64,000 nucleotides of DNA from Subtercola boreus. Lineage in GTDB: Bacteria > Actinomycetota > Actinomycetes > Actinomycetales > Microbacteriaceae. The position numbers and the translations under genes were made by a program. Below are positions 54,945-63,722 of this stretch, piece by piece. The stretch spans positions 1,922,001-1,986,000 of the forward strand of contig NZ_VFOO01000001.1 of the NCBI RefSeq assembly GCF_006716115.1, read 5' to 3'. The stretch's first letter is position 1, and each line of letters starts with the position of its first letter. Below the pieces are notes generated by a model. It did not search any database. It saw nothing but the letters and a program-made list of their open reading frames with translations, and was not told the origin of the DNA.

Positions 54945-55670
54945 TCACTGGTGCGTGGTGTGGACCAGGGTGCCGATCTGCTCACCGAGGATCGCCTTCG
55001 TGACGTTGCCGGTCGGTTCCATGCCGAAGACCATCATCGGCATGTTGTTGTCCATGCAGAGGCTGAACGCGGTGGAGTCCACGACCTTCAGCTCGCGCTG
55101 GAGCGCGTCGAGGTAGGTCAGGCGGTCGATCTTCTTCGCGTCGGGATTCGATCGGGGATCGGCGTCGTAGACACCGTCGACACCGTTCTTGGCGACCAGC
55201 ACGACATCCGCACCGATCTCGAGCGCACGCTGCGCGGCGACGGTGTCGGTGGAGAAGTACGGCAGCCCGGCGCCGGCACCGAAGATGACGACGCGGCCCT
55301 TCTCAAGGTGCCGCTCGGCACGGCGCGGGATGTACGGCTCGGCCACCTGCGTCATCGAGATGGCCGACTGCACCCGTGTGGCGGCGCCGGCCTGCTCGAG
55401 GAAGTCCTGCAGCGCGAGGGCGTTCATCACGGTGCCGAGCATGCCCATGTAGTCGGCGCGGCCCCGGTCCATTCCGCGCTGGGAGAGTTCCGCGCCGCGG
55501 AAGAAGTTGCCGCCACCGACGACGATCGCGATCTCGACCTGCTTGGCGGCCTCGGCGATCTCGCGGGCCAGCTCGCCGACCACATCGGGGTTCACACCGA
55601 GGGAGCCGCCACCGAAGGCTTCACCCGAGAGCTTCAGCAGAACCCGACGACGGCCTGTGCTTTCAGACAT
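54945..55670 (-). CDS. pyrH: UMP kinase
   Basis: 241-residue hexameric bacterial UMP kinase of the amino-acid-kinase fold. It shows [48 protein letters not shown] and [18 protein letters not shown]. It makes UDP for RNA and nucleotide-sugar synthesis. It lies between tsf and frr on the minus strand; a strong terminator after tsf separates it from rpsB-tsf. Confidence 0.96.
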   Translation of the reverse strand: MSESTGRRRVLLKLSGEAFGGGSLGVNPDVVGELAREIAEAAKQVEIAIVVGGGNFFRGAELSQRGMDRGRADYMGMLGTVMNALALQDFLEQAGAATRVQSAISMTQVAEPYIPRRAERHLEKGRVVIFGAGAGLPYFSTDTVAAQRALEIGADVVLVAKNGVDGVYDADPRSNPDAKKIDRLTYLDALQRELKVVDSTAFSLCMDNNMPMMVFGMEPTGNVTKAILGEQIGTLVHTTHQ

Positions 55671-55717
55671 GGTGGTTGTCCCTTCGTTCGTTCGCTGTTC
55701 AGGCTACCGGTAAACAA

Positions 55718-55751
55718 AAAGCCCCGACGCCGTTACGGGCGTCGGGGCTTT
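55718..55751 (-). terminator. Rho-independent terminator after tsf
   Basis: Arms AAAGCCCCGACGCC (55718-55731) and GGCGTCGGGGCTTT (55738-55751), perfect 14 bp, 6-base loop. On the minus strand it is followed by TTTTTGTTTA. This is the only classical terminator with a U tract in the window. It lies 14 bases after the tsf stop. Confidence 0.93.
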
Positions 55752-55764
55752 GTGGTGGTGGAGC

Positions 55765-56592
55765 TTACGCGCCGACCTTGAAGCGGGCGAAGCCGGTGAC
55801 CGTGAGGCCAGCGTCTGCCAGCACCTTGGCGACGGAGAGCTTGTTGTCCTTCGCGTAGTCCTGGTCGAGCAGAGCGACCTGCTTGAAGTACCCGGTGAGA
55901 CGGCCTTCGATGATCTTGGGCAGGGCCGCAGCGGGCTTGCCCTCATTCTCGGCGATCTCGGTCACGATCTTGCGCTCGGCGTCGACAGCGTCGGCGGGAA
56001 CGTCGTCACGGCTGAGGTACTCGGGGTTCGCGAACGAGATGTGCTGCGCGATGCTCCGTGCGGTCTCTGCATCGTCACCGGTGTAACCGACGACGACACC
56101 GACCTGCGGGGGCAGGTCTTTGCTCGTGCGGTGCAAGTAGATGGCGAAGTGCTCGCCGCTGACCTTCGCGATACGGCGGAGTTCGAGCTTCTCGCCGAGG
56201 ATCGCAGCCTCGTCGGAGATGGTCGCTGCGACCGTCTGCGAGCCGGCGTCGGCCGCGAGGGCCTCATCGAGAGTGGATGCTCCGGACGCGGTGACCGCAT
56301 CCAGAACCTTCTCGCTCAGATCGATGAACTTCTGGTTCTTCGCGACGAAGTCGGTCTCGCTGGCGAGCTCGATGAGGGTGGCTGTGTCGCCGTTCTCCTT
56401 CGCTGCCACGAGGCCTTCGCTGGTGGCGCGGCCCTCGCGCTTGGCGACGCCCTTCTGGCCCTTGAGGCGCAGGATCTCGATGGCCTTCTCGATGTCACCA
56501 TCGGCCTCGACGAGAGCGTTCTTGCTGTCTACCATTCCGGCGCCGAGACGGTCGCGGAGGATCTTAACGTCGGCAACGTTGAAATTTGCCAT
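55765..56592 (-). CDS. tsf: Translation elongation factor Ts
   Basis: 275-residue nucleotide-exchange factor for EF-Tu. The UBA-like N-terminus is VKILRDRLGAGMVDSKNAL and the TDFV motif is in ASETDFVAKNQKF. AAGGAG lies 10 bases before the ATG. It is co-transcribed with rpsB (97 bases upstream) and ends at the strong terminator. Confidence 0.97.
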   Translation of the reverse strand: MANFNVADVKILRDRLGAGMVDSKNALVEADGDIEKAIEILRLKGQKGVAKREGRATSEGLVAAKENGDTATLIELASETDFVAKNQKFIDLSEKVLDAVTASGASTLDEALAADAGSQTVAATISDEAAILGEKLELRRIAKVSGEHFAIYLHRTSKDLPPQVGVVVGYTGDDAETARSIAQHISFANPEYLSRDDVPADAVDAERKIVTEIAENEGKPAAALPKIIEGRLTGYFKQVALLDQDYAKDNKLSVAKVLADAGLTVTGFARFKVGA

Positions 56593-56689
56593 GGTACTGG
56601 TTGCTCCTTAGCTGAATGGCTGTGCCCGGGGCCCGCGACCAATGGGTGCAGTCCCGGGCACAGCTGAGATGTGTGACGAGGCGGGGAGG

Positions 56690-57706
56690 TTAGACTTCCT
56701 GCGCCGGGTCGACGGTGCGTGCCTCGGCGACGGGGTGCTCGACCGGGTCACCGATGTTCTTGCCGATGAGCTGCGCGTCAGCGTCGTTCTCCTCGGTGTT
56801 CGGCTCTTCGGCCAGCTCGGCCACGTCGGCGTCGATGACGGCGGCGTCGGCCTGGGCGGCCTCGACGACGGCAGCGTCAGCGCCCTCGGTGGCGAGGGTC
56901 TCCGCAACAGCGGTCTCGTCAGCGGCCAGCTCGACGGTCGAGGTCTCGAGGAGCTCGCGCTCCCACTCGGCCAGGGGCTCGACGGCCGACACGTTGCCGG
57001 TCTCCTCGGGCTTCTGGTGGCGCTGGATGAGGCCCTCAGCAGCGGCGTCGGCGATGATGCGGGTCAGCAGGCCCACCGAACGGATCGCGTCGTCGTTGCC
57101 CGGGATCGGGTACTGCACTTCGTCGGGGTCGCAGTTCGTGTCGAGGATGCCGATGACGGGGATACCGAGCTTCCGCGCCTCGTCGATCGCGAGGTGCTCC
57201 TTCTTGGTGTCGACGACCCAGAGGGCGGACGGGGTCTTCGCGAGGTTGCGGATACCGCCGAGGCTCTTGTGCAGCTTGTCGAGCTCGCGCTTCTTGATGA
57301 GCAGCTCTTTCTTCGTGAAACCGCTCTTCGCGGTGTCTTCGAAGTCGAGCTCCTCGAGCTCCTTCATGCGGGCGAGGCGCTTCGAGACCGTCTGGAAGTT
57401 GGTCAGGAGGCCACCGAGCCAGCGCTGGTTGACGTAGGGCTGGCCGACGCGGGTCGCCTGCTCGGCGATCGCTTCCTGCGCCTGCTTCTTGGTGCCGACG
57501 AAGAGGATGGTGCCGCCGTGGGCGACGGTCTCCTTGACGAAGTCGTAGGCCTTGTCGATGAAGCCGAGCGACTGCTGGAGGTCGATGATGTAGATGCCGG
57601 AACGCTCGGTGAAGATGAATCGCTTCATCTTCGGGTTCCAACGGCGGGTCTGGTGCCCGAAGTGCACGCCGCTGTCGAGCAGCTGGCGGATGGTTACGAC
57701 GGCCAT
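56690..57706 (-). CDS. rpsB: 30S ribosomal protein S2
   Basis: 338 residues. The first 250 are standard S2: [36 protein letters not shown] and [20 protein letters not shown]. The last 80-90 residues are an acidic Ala/Glu/Val-rich extension, longer than in most bacteria but typical in type for actinobacteria. Start ATG 57706 has AGGAGA 8 bases upstream. A leader of about 200 bases precedes it. Confidence 0.96.
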   Translation of the reverse strand: MAVVTIRQLLDSGVHFGHQTRRWNPKMKRFIFTERSGIYIIDLQQSLGFIDKAYDFVKETVAHGGTILFVGTKKQAQEAIAEQATRVGQPYVNQRWLGGLLTNFQTVSKRLARMKELEELDFEDTAKSGFTKKELLIKKRELDKLHKSLGGIRNLAKTPSALWVVDTKKEHLAIDEARKLGIPVIGILDTNCDPDEVQYPIPGNDDAIRSVGLLTRIIADAAAEGLIQRHQKPEETGNVSAVEPLAEWERELLETSTVELAADETAVAETLATEGADAAVVEAAQADAAVIDADVAELAEEPNTEENDADAQLIGKNIGDPVEHPVAEARTVDPAQEV

Positions 57707-57913
57707 GAGCCGTTCTCCTGTTCTCCCGGCGTCTGTGCGCACGGATGCACGGCAGAGCCGAATCGGTTGCTAGCGGCGACCGGATGATCGCCCCTCCTGG
57801 TGCCCGGCCGAAACCCCGCCCGGACTCGTGACGAGTCGCAGGACCGAATGGGGAGTGGCGGCCGAATGGGCACGCGTAGTCACCGCGACGAGCGCGGTGC
57901 TACGAAAAGGATA
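57707..57913 (-). promoter_or_regulatory. rpsB promoter and leader region
   Basis: TATCCT (57908-57913, minus strand) could be the -10 element. A hairpin with an 11-bp stem and one bulged base (57876-57887 with 57893-57903) lies at the expected 5' end of the mRNA; alternatively it ends the sugar-porter transcript, whose stop is 40 bases upstream. CCGAATGGG occurs twice (57844 and 57862) and GACTCGTGACGAGTC forms a smaller hairpin. Autogenous control by S2 is possible but not shown. Confidence 0.45.
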
Positions 57914-57942
57914 GCACCGATTGGGAGAGCCCCGGCAGGGAA

Positions 57943-59460
57943 CTACGCCGAGGTCTTGAGGGCTGCCGCCGCCTTGGCCGCTCGCCCTCCGCGATCGACC
58001 TTCAGGTCATCCATGCTCTCGAGCGACCGGCCCTTCGTCTCCGGCACCGCGAAGAACACGAAGATGAACGAGAGCAGGGCGAAGAACGCGTACATCCCGT
58101 ACGTGAACGGCAGCGAGAAGGCCGACAGGGCCGGGAAGGTCTCGGTGACGGCGAAGTTCGTGAGCCACTGGGCCGCCGCGGCGATGCCGAGCGCCTTGCC
58201 GCGGATCCGGTTCGGGAAGATCTCACCGAGCAGCACCCACACCAGCGGTCCCCAGGTGGCGCCGAACGAGACGACGAAGAGGTTGGCCGCGACAAGGGCG
58301 ATCGGGCCCCAGGCGCCGGGCAGCGACGGGTTGCCGTCGACCTGCACCGACTGCGCGAACGACAGAGCCATCACGGCGAGGGAGATGACCATGCCGATGG
58401 ACCCGATGAGCAGCAGCGGCCGGCGGCCGGTCTTGTCGACGGTGAAGATGGCGACGAAGGTGACGAGCACGTTGACCACAGCCGTGACCACCGAGATCGT
58501 GAGGGAGGTGCCTGCGTTGCCGGTGTCGAAACCGACCGACGACCAGAGCGACGTGGAGTAGTAGAAGATCACATTGATGCCCACCAGCTGCTGGAACATC
58601 GACAGCAGGATGCCCACCCAGACCACCGGCAGCAGGCCGAACAGCTTGCCGCGGAGGCTCGCGGTGCGGGCGTTCTCCTTGTCCTCCTTCAGCGACTGCT
58701 CGATCTCGGCGAGCGCATCGTCCACCTGCGCCTTCGGCATGACGCTCGCGAGCACGTCCTTCGCATCCTCGTGGCGACCCTTGCCGGCGAGGTAGCGCGG
58801 CGATTCGGGCAGGCGCCAGGCCAGCAGGCCGTAGACGATCGCGGGCACGGCGCAGACCACGAACATCCACCGCCAGGCATCCACACCGAACCAGAGCGGG
58901 CTGTTCGCATCGCCCGCGCTGTTCGCGAGGATCGCATCGGAGAGCAGGGCGGCGAAGATGCCGAGGGTGATGGCGAGCTGCTGCAGCGAGCCGAGGCTGC
59001 CACGCACCGCCTTCGGCGCGATCTCGGCGATGTAGGCCGGCGCGATGACGCTGGCGATGCCGATTCCGAGGCCGCCGAGCACACGCCAGAGAATGAGGTC
59101 GGTGACGCTGAAGGCGAAAGCCGAGCCGATCGAGCTCAGCAGGAAGAGGGCTGCACCGATGAGCATGACCGGCACGCGGCCGATCCGGTCGGCGATGCGG
59201 CCGGCGAAGTAGGCACCGATGGCGCAGCCGAGCAGAGCGGATGCCACGGCGAAACCGCTGAGGAACGGCAGGGTGTCGAGGCCGAAGTCCGTCTTGATCG
59301 CGTCGACGGCTCCGTTGATGACCGAGGAGTCGAAGCCGAACAGGAAGCCGCCGAGCGCGGCGGCGATCGAGAGGGCCAGGACCTTTCGGTTCAGCCGTTT
59401 CTGCAGGTCCTTCTCGGACTGTGCGCTTGTGGTGCTGGTGTTGTTCGTGCTCCCGGCCAT
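57943..59460 (-). CDS. Sugar porter family MFS transporter
   Basis: 505-residue 12-helix sugar/proton symporter. Sugar-porter signatures are GFDSSVINGA, GRIADRIGRVPVM, the PESPRYLAGKGRHEDA segment after helix 6, FQQLVGINVIFYYS and the C-terminal PETKGRSLESM. The substrate may be a hexose, pentose or inositol. Start ATG 59460 has GAGGGG 6 bases upstream. It lies upstream of rpsB on the same strand but is probably a separate unit. Confidence 0.9.
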   Translation of the reverse strand: MAGSTNNTSTTSAQSEKDLQKRLNRKVLALSIAAALGGFLFGFDSSVINGAVDAIKTDFGLDTLPFLSGFAVASALLGCAIGAYFAGRIADRIGRVPVMLIGAALFLLSSIGSAFAFSVTDLILWRVLGGLGIGIASVIAPAYIAEIAPKAVRGSLGSLQQLAITLGIFAALLSDAILANSAGDANSPLWFGVDAWRWMFVVCAVPAIVYGLLAWRLPESPRYLAGKGRHEDAKDVLASVMPKAQVDDALAEIEQSLKEDKENARTASLRGKLFGLLPVVWVGILLSMFQQLVGINVIFYYSTSLWSSVGFDTGNAGTSLTISVVTAVVNVLVTFVAIFTVDKTGRRPLLLIGSIGMVISLAVMALSFAQSVQVDGNPSLPGAWGPIALVAANLFVVSFGATWGPLVWVLLGEIFPNRIRGKALGIAAAAQWLTNFAVTETFPALSAFSLPFTYGMYAFFALLSFIFVFFAVPETKGRSLESMDDLKVDRGGRAAKAAAALKTSA

Positions 59461-59615
59461 GGCCTGCCCCTCTGGTGATGTGTTCCTGTGGGAGCGGGAG
59501 GGGAGGGGCGACGCTGCCCCGGGCTCTTCTCGCCCACACCTTCGATCTTGCCACGATGTTCCACAGATGGCGCGAATGCCGGGCGGGCTTGCGCTGGAAC
59601 GCGGAGGCTGATGAC

Positions 59616-60230
59616 ATGTACGCAATCACTTCGACCAGGGCCGTCGCTGTCGGCCTGCTGGTGCTCGGGATGCTCGGGATGACGGGGGTGCCCGGGGTGT
59701 CTGGGGTGCCCGGGTTCCTCGAGCCACTCCCCGGCCAGGTCTCTTCTCTCGGGCCGGCGCTTCCCCGGGCATCCGGATCTGCCATCGGTCGCGGGCGCGG
59801 CGTCTGGCCGACGGATGCGCCGCACCCCGTCGTGCGACCGTTCGAAGCCCCCGCCACCCGTTACTCCGCCGGGCACCGGGGCATCGACATCGCGGCCATC
59901 CCCGGCCAGCCCGTCTATGCCGTGCTGGCCGGCACGGTGACGTTCTCCGGCCTCGTCGTCGACCGCCCCCTCGTCTCCGTCAGCCACGGCGACGGAGTGC
60001 TCTCGACCGTCGAACCGGTCACCCCGACCGTCCGTGCGGGTGAGACCGTGGCCGCCGGCCAGCAGATCGGCGTGGTCGCCGGATCGTCGTCGCACTGCGA
60101 ACCCGTCTGCCTGCACCTCGGGCTGCGGCTGAACGGGGAGTACGTCTCCCCGCTCCTCGTGCTCGGCGGCATCCCGCGCGCCGTGCTGCTTCCGCTTGAT
60201 GGCGACGGCGGCGGCGGCGATACAGGGTGA
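59616..60230 (+). CDS. Secreted M23 family peptidase
   Basis: 204-residue exported protein with an N-terminal hydrophobic signal segment (about residues 8-35). The LytM domain has GHRGIDIAAIPGQPVYAV, giving the zinc ligands His and Asp. The second motif reads CEPVCLHLGLRL: the first His of the usual HxH is Cys, a form I recall in the actinobacterial group encoded beside rpsB (for example Rv2891 in M. tuberculosis). It could cleave peptidoglycan cross-links. GGAGG lies 8 bases before the ATG. It converges with xerC across 26 bases. Confidence 0.85.
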   Translation: MYAITSTRAVAVGLLVLGMLGMTGVPGVSGVPGFLEPLPGQVSSLGPALPRASGSAIGRGRGVWPTDAPHPVVRPFEAPATRYSAGHRGIDIAAIPGQPVYAVLAGTVTFSGLVVDRPLVSVSHGDGVLSTVEPVTPTVRAGETVAAGQQIGVVAGSSSHCEPVCLHLGLRLNGEYVSPLLVLGGIPRAVLLPLDGDGGGGDTG

Positions 60231-60256
60231 GACGGATGCCCACCCCCCACCCGTCG

Positions 60257-61261
60257 TCAGGCGCGGGGATGGGCCGCGAGGTAGGTGCTCCGCAGACGTT
60301 CCGTCGTCACATGCGTGTAGATCTGTGTCGTGCCGAGGCTGGAGTGACCGAGCATCTCCTGCACCGCGCGGAGATCCGCTCCCCCGTCGAGCAGGTGCGT
60401 CGCCGCCGTGTGGCGGAACGCGTGCGGGCCCTCCGGACCCGTTCCGGGAACCCGGCTGAGCAGTTCGGAGACCACCGCGTAGACAGACCGGGTGCCGACC
60501 CTTTCCCCGCGCGTGTTCAGGAACAGTGCGCTCGACACGCGCATCTGCGACTCCTGCCCGGGCGCCGTGCTGATGAGCTGTTCCCGCCGGCCGTTCTGCC
60601 GGTACTGCGTCACCGCCGCGAGCGCCGGTGCTCCGAAGGGGACCACCCGCTGCTTGGACCCCTTGCCGGTCACCAGCACGGTACGGCGCTCCTCGTCGAG
60701 GTCGTCGACGTCGATTCCCACGATCTCCGACACCCGGAGCGCCGAGGCGTAGAGCAGTTCGACGATCGCCCGGTTGCGTTCACCGATCGGATCCCCGTCG
60801 GACGCCCGCTCGTCCAGCAGGTCGAAGATCGACTGCACGGATGCCCGGCTGAGCACGCGCGGCAGAGACCGGTCCGCTCGGGGTGCACGCAACCGTACGG
60901 CCGCGTCGCCGGTCTGCAGCCCCGTTCTCGTCAGCCAGGCCGAGAAGCTCTTCGCCGTCGCGGAGCGCCTGGCCATCGTCGCCTTCGACAGTCCCCCGTT
61001 GGAGGCGGCCCACAACCAGTCGCGCAGCAGATCGAGCGTCATCCCGGCTGACCCTTCAGCACCCGCTGTCTCAGCTCCCACCGACTCAGCACCCACCGAC
61101 TCAGCACCCACCGTCTCCGTGCCGGCCTGTGCGCGGCGGTCCGCGGCGAAGGCGAGCAGGTTCGCGAGGTCGGAGCGGTAGGCCCGAACGGTGTTCTCGG
61201 AGTAGCCGCGCTCGAGCGCCAGGTGCGACAGGAAGTCGTCGGCGTTCTGTTCGAGGCTCAT
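60257..61261 (-). CDS. xerC: Tyrosine recombinase (XerC-like)
   Basis: 334-residue site-specific recombinase, with XerD resolving chromosome dimers at dif. The catalytic set is Arg176 (SALRVSEIVG), Lys200 (TGKGSKQR), His280 and Arg283 (HAFRHTAATH), His306 (LGHSSLGTTQ) and Tyr315 (IYTHV). A 15-base tandem repeat inserts repeats of VGAES (about residues 51-70) into the N-terminal core-binding domain. CATCCT lies 6 bases before the ATG. The neighbours dprA, M23 and rpsB are the usual actinobacterial context. Confidence 0.92.
   Translation of the reverse strand: MSLEQNADDFLSHLALERGYSENTVRAYRSDLANLLAFAADRRAQAGTETVGAESVGAESVGAETAGAEGSAGMTLDLLRDWLWAASNGGLSKATMARRSATAKSFSAWLTRTGLQTGDAAVRLRAPRADRSLPRVLSRASVQSIFDLLDERASDGDPIGERNRAIVELLYASALRVSEIVGIDVDDLDEERRTVLVTGKGSKQRVVPFGAPALAAVTQYRQNGRREQLISTAPGQESQMRVSSALFLNTRGERVGTRSVYAVVSELLSRVPGTGPEGPHAFRHTAATHLLDGGADLRAVQEMLGHSSLGTTQIYTHVTTERLRSTYLAAHPRA
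61051..61110. repeat. 15-bp tandem repeat inside xerC
   Basis: Four 15-base units: CCGACTCAGCACCCA twice exactly (61081 and 61096), a close copy at 61066 and a degenerate one at 61051. They encode VGAES-type pentapeptides and keep the frame. Confidence 0.8.
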
Positions 61262-61291
61262 GCTCCAAGGATGCCCGACAGGCGTTGCGGA

Positions 61292-62188
61292 TCAGCCGGC
61301 CGTCGGGGCGTGGCGGGAGAACGCGTCGCGCTGGCCCTCAGGGCTGAGGGCCTCGATCCGTCGCACGACCTCCGTCGGGAAGCTGTTGATGACCTCGTAG
61401 TCGCCGACCGGCACGATGGAGTGCACGACCTGCTCCGGGTAGACGTGCACCAGGTTGAACGACTGTCCTCCACCCAGCCCGTCGAGATGGTCGGGCCCCG
61501 CCGACAGATCCATCGTGTAGCAGGTGGCGGCGGCCACCGAGATCGGCACTCCAGCGAACAGGGACGTCGTCGAGTAGTGGAGGTGCCCGCCGAGGATGCC
61601 GCGTACGTCCGTTCCCCGGATGACATCGGCGAGCAGCTCCTGCTCCTGCAGCTCCAGGATCGGCATCAGCGGGAGAGTCGTCGGAATCGGCGGGTGGTGC
61701 AGGGCGACCAGCGTGCCGTGGGGGGCGGGCGTTCGGAGTTCGTCTCGCAGCCAGTCGAGCTGCCCGGACGTGAGCTCACCGTGATGGAATCCCGGCACAG
61801 ACGTGTCGAGCGCGATCAGCCGCAGCCCGCCGAGGTCGAAGACCCGGTCGACCGGCTCCTCGGTGCCGGGCTGATCGAGCAGTTCCACCCGCAGGCGCCC
61901 CCGTGCATCGTGGTTGCCCATCACCCAGACCAGTTCGGCCCCCATCCGCTCCGCGGCCGGCTCCACCAGCGCCCGGATCCGGGTGTAGGCGTCGGCCTCG
62001 CCGAGGTCGGTGAGGTCTCCCGTGAAGACGAGGGCGTCGGGCCTGATCCCGGACCGTTCCAGCTGCATCAGCGCGCGGGCCAGGGTCGAGTCGGTGTCGA
62101 CCTTTCCGTAGAGCTTCGCTCGACCGGCCAGGAAGTGGGTGTCGCTGAGATGGGCGATCACATGGGTGGGAGCGTTCGTCGGTGCCAT
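61292..62188 (-). CDS. Metallophosphoesterase (class III cyclic-nucleotide phosphodiesterase-like)
   Basis: 298-residue dinuclear-metal phosphoesterase. Ligand motifs in order are HLSDTHF, FTGDLTDLGEADAY, WVMGNHDARGRL, VALHHPPIP and GILGGHLHYST. This set matches CpdA/Rv0805-type enzymes, which hydrolyse 2',3'- and 3',5'-cyclic nucleotides. Start ATG 62188 (MAPTNAPTHVIAHLS) has CAGGAT 6 bases upstream. An in-frame extension to 62290 would run through the tandem repeat and is rejected. Confidence 0.88.
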   Translation of the reverse strand: MAPTNAPTHVIAHLSDTHFLAGRAKLYGKVDTDSTLARALMQLERSGIRPDALVFTGDLTDLGEADAYTRIRALVEPAAERMGAELVWVMGNHDARGRLRVELLDQPGTEEPVDRVFDLGGLRLIALDTSVPGFHHGELTSGQLDWLRDELRTPAPHGTLVALHHPPIPTTLPLMPILELQEQELLADVIRGTDVRGILGGHLHYSTTSLFAGVPISVAAATCYTMDLSAGPDHLDGLGGGQSFNLVHVYPEQVVHSIVPVGDYEVINSFPTEVVRRIEALSPEGQRDAFSRHAPTAG

Positions 62189-62242
62189 CCCCCCATCCTG
62201 CCAAACCCGTCCGACGCTGCACCCCCGCCCGGTGCCCTCCAC

Positions 62243-62355
62243 CGTTGCGGGCGCCCCGGCGCCCACCCATCGTCGCGGGCGCTCCGGCACCTACCCATCG
62301 TTGCGGGCGGCCCCGGCGCCCACCCATCGTTCTGGGCGCCCCGGCGCCCACCCGC
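62243..62355. repeat. 28-bp tandem repeat between the phosphodiesterase and dprA genes
   Basis: Four units of 28, 28, 29 and 28 bases, starting at 62243, 62271, 62299 and 62328. Each begins with CGT and carries GGGCG and CCCACCCAT-like blocks, allowing local hairpins of GGGCGCC with GGCGCCC. No gene covers the 181-base region. Confidence 0.7.
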
Positions 62356-62369
62356 GCCGCCCGCGCGCC

Positions 62370-63722
62370 TCACCCGGCCGGCACGGCGCGCCACCCGCCG
62401 TCCTTCTCCTCGACGACCCCCTCGAGCCCGAGCGCTCCGAGCGCCGCCTGGGCCGATCCGACGCTGAGCCCGGCCCGCTGGGCGACCTCCTCCGCCGAGC
62501 GGAGGGCGCGCCGGCTGACCGCGTCGAGCACCCGCACGTGTTCGGCCGGCCTCCGCCGCCCGCCAACCGGCCCCGCCACATCGCCCCGTGGCCCGGCTCG
62601 CTGCGGCGCTTCCAGAGCGGGCAGCCCGCGGAGTTCCGGCTGGAACTGCCCGGGGGCCGGTTCTGCGACCAGTTGCACGACCTCCTCGGCGGTGGTGACG
62701 CAGACCGCGTCGAACTCACGGAGGAGCCGGTGGCAGCCCGCCGACGACGGTGACGTCACCGGGCCGGGTACAGCGCCGAGCGGCCGACCGAGCGCAGCGG
62801 CATGGGCGGCCGTGTTCAGTGAACCGCTCCGCACACCGGCCTCGACCACCACTGTCGCAAGCGACGCGGCTGCGATGAGCCGGTTGCGCTGCAGGAACCT
62901 CCATTTCGTCGGAGCCGAGCCGCAGGGCAGCTCCGAGAGCACGACCCCGACCTCAGCGATCCGGGCCAGGAGGGCATCGTGGCCCGTGGGGTAGAAACGG
63001 TCCACGCCCCCGGCGAGGAAGGCGAACGTCTGGCCGGAGCTCGCGAGCGCCGACCGGTGCGCCATCCCGTCGATGCCGTATGCAGCCCCGGAGGCGACAC
63101 CGAACCCCCGATCGGCGAGACCCGCCGACAGTTCCATCGCCACGTGCTCGCCGTAGCCGCTCGCCGCCCGGGCACCCACGATGGCGATGGCGCTCCGGAG
63201 CCCCAGAACGGCGTTCGGTCTGCCGCGCACCCACAGCGCCAGCGGCTGGTGCGGGCCGAGACCGGCGAAGCCTGCTGGCCATTCGCGATCGCCGGGGACG
63301 ACCAGCCGGGCACCGCACCGGTGGGCCTGTCTCAGGGCGGTCAGGGCCGACGAAGCCGCCAATCGGGGTCGCCACCGCTCCAGGCCCGCCTCGACCGCCG
63401 CGTCGTTCGGCGCATCGCCGCCCGCATCCTGGAGCAGTCCGATGATCGAGGCGGCTGGGAGTCGGTCGACCAGGCAGCGCAGCGCATCAGCGGCCCCCAG
63501 CGTGGAAACGAGATGACCCGCCACCGCATCACCGGGCTCGGCGATACCACTCCAGCAAGCGCGGGCGAAGCGTTCTGCGGCAGCCTCGGCGGCACCGGCC
63601 TCCCCGACCGCACCTGCCTCCCCTGCTCCTTCGGCTTGTTCGGGTTCTCCGGGAGCCCACCCCGGGCTGACGGCGGCGACGGCTTCGATGACGAGTGTCT
63701 CGTCCAGCGAGAAGATGTTCAC
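62370..63722 (-). CDS. dprA: DNA-processing protein DprA
   Basis: 450-residue Rossmann-like single-stranded-DNA-binding protein that loads RecA in natural transformation; its role in actinobacteria is less clear. It shows IAIVGARAASGYGEHVAMEL, VASGAAYGIDGMAHRSAL, FLAGGVDRFYPTGHDALL and SGSLNTAAHAAALGRPLGAV. A C-terminal winged-helix domain starts near residue 385. The start GTG 63722 overlaps the comM stop in GTGA, so the two are coupled. Confidence 0.93.
   Translation of the reverse strand: MNIFSLDETLVIEAVAAVSPGWAPGEPEQAEGAGEAGAVGEAGAAEAAAERFARACWSGIAEPGDAVAGHLVSTLGAADALRCLVDRLPAASIIGLLQDAGGDAPNDAAVEAGLERWRPRLAASSALTALRQAHRCGARLVVPGDREWPAGFAGLGPHQPLALWVRGRPNAVLGLRSAIAIVGARAASGYGEHVAMELSAGLADRGFGVASGAAYGIDGMAHRSALASSGQTFAFLAGGVDRFYPTGHDALLARIAEVGVVLSELPCGSAPTKWRFLQRNRLIAAASLATVVVEAGVRSGSLNTAAHAAALGRPLGAVPGPVTSPSSAGCHRLLREFDAVCVTTAEEVVQLVAEPAPGQFQPELRGLPALEAPQRAGPRGDVAGPVGGRRRPAEHVRVLDAVSRRALRSAEEVAQRAGLSVGSAQAALGALGLEGVVEEKDGGWRAVPAG

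Noticed and set aside
60257-61261. XerC as an integrase of a mobile element
   Set aside because: The neighbours are housekeeping genes in the usual actinobacterial order, no attachment-site repeats flank it, and its composition matches the surroundings.
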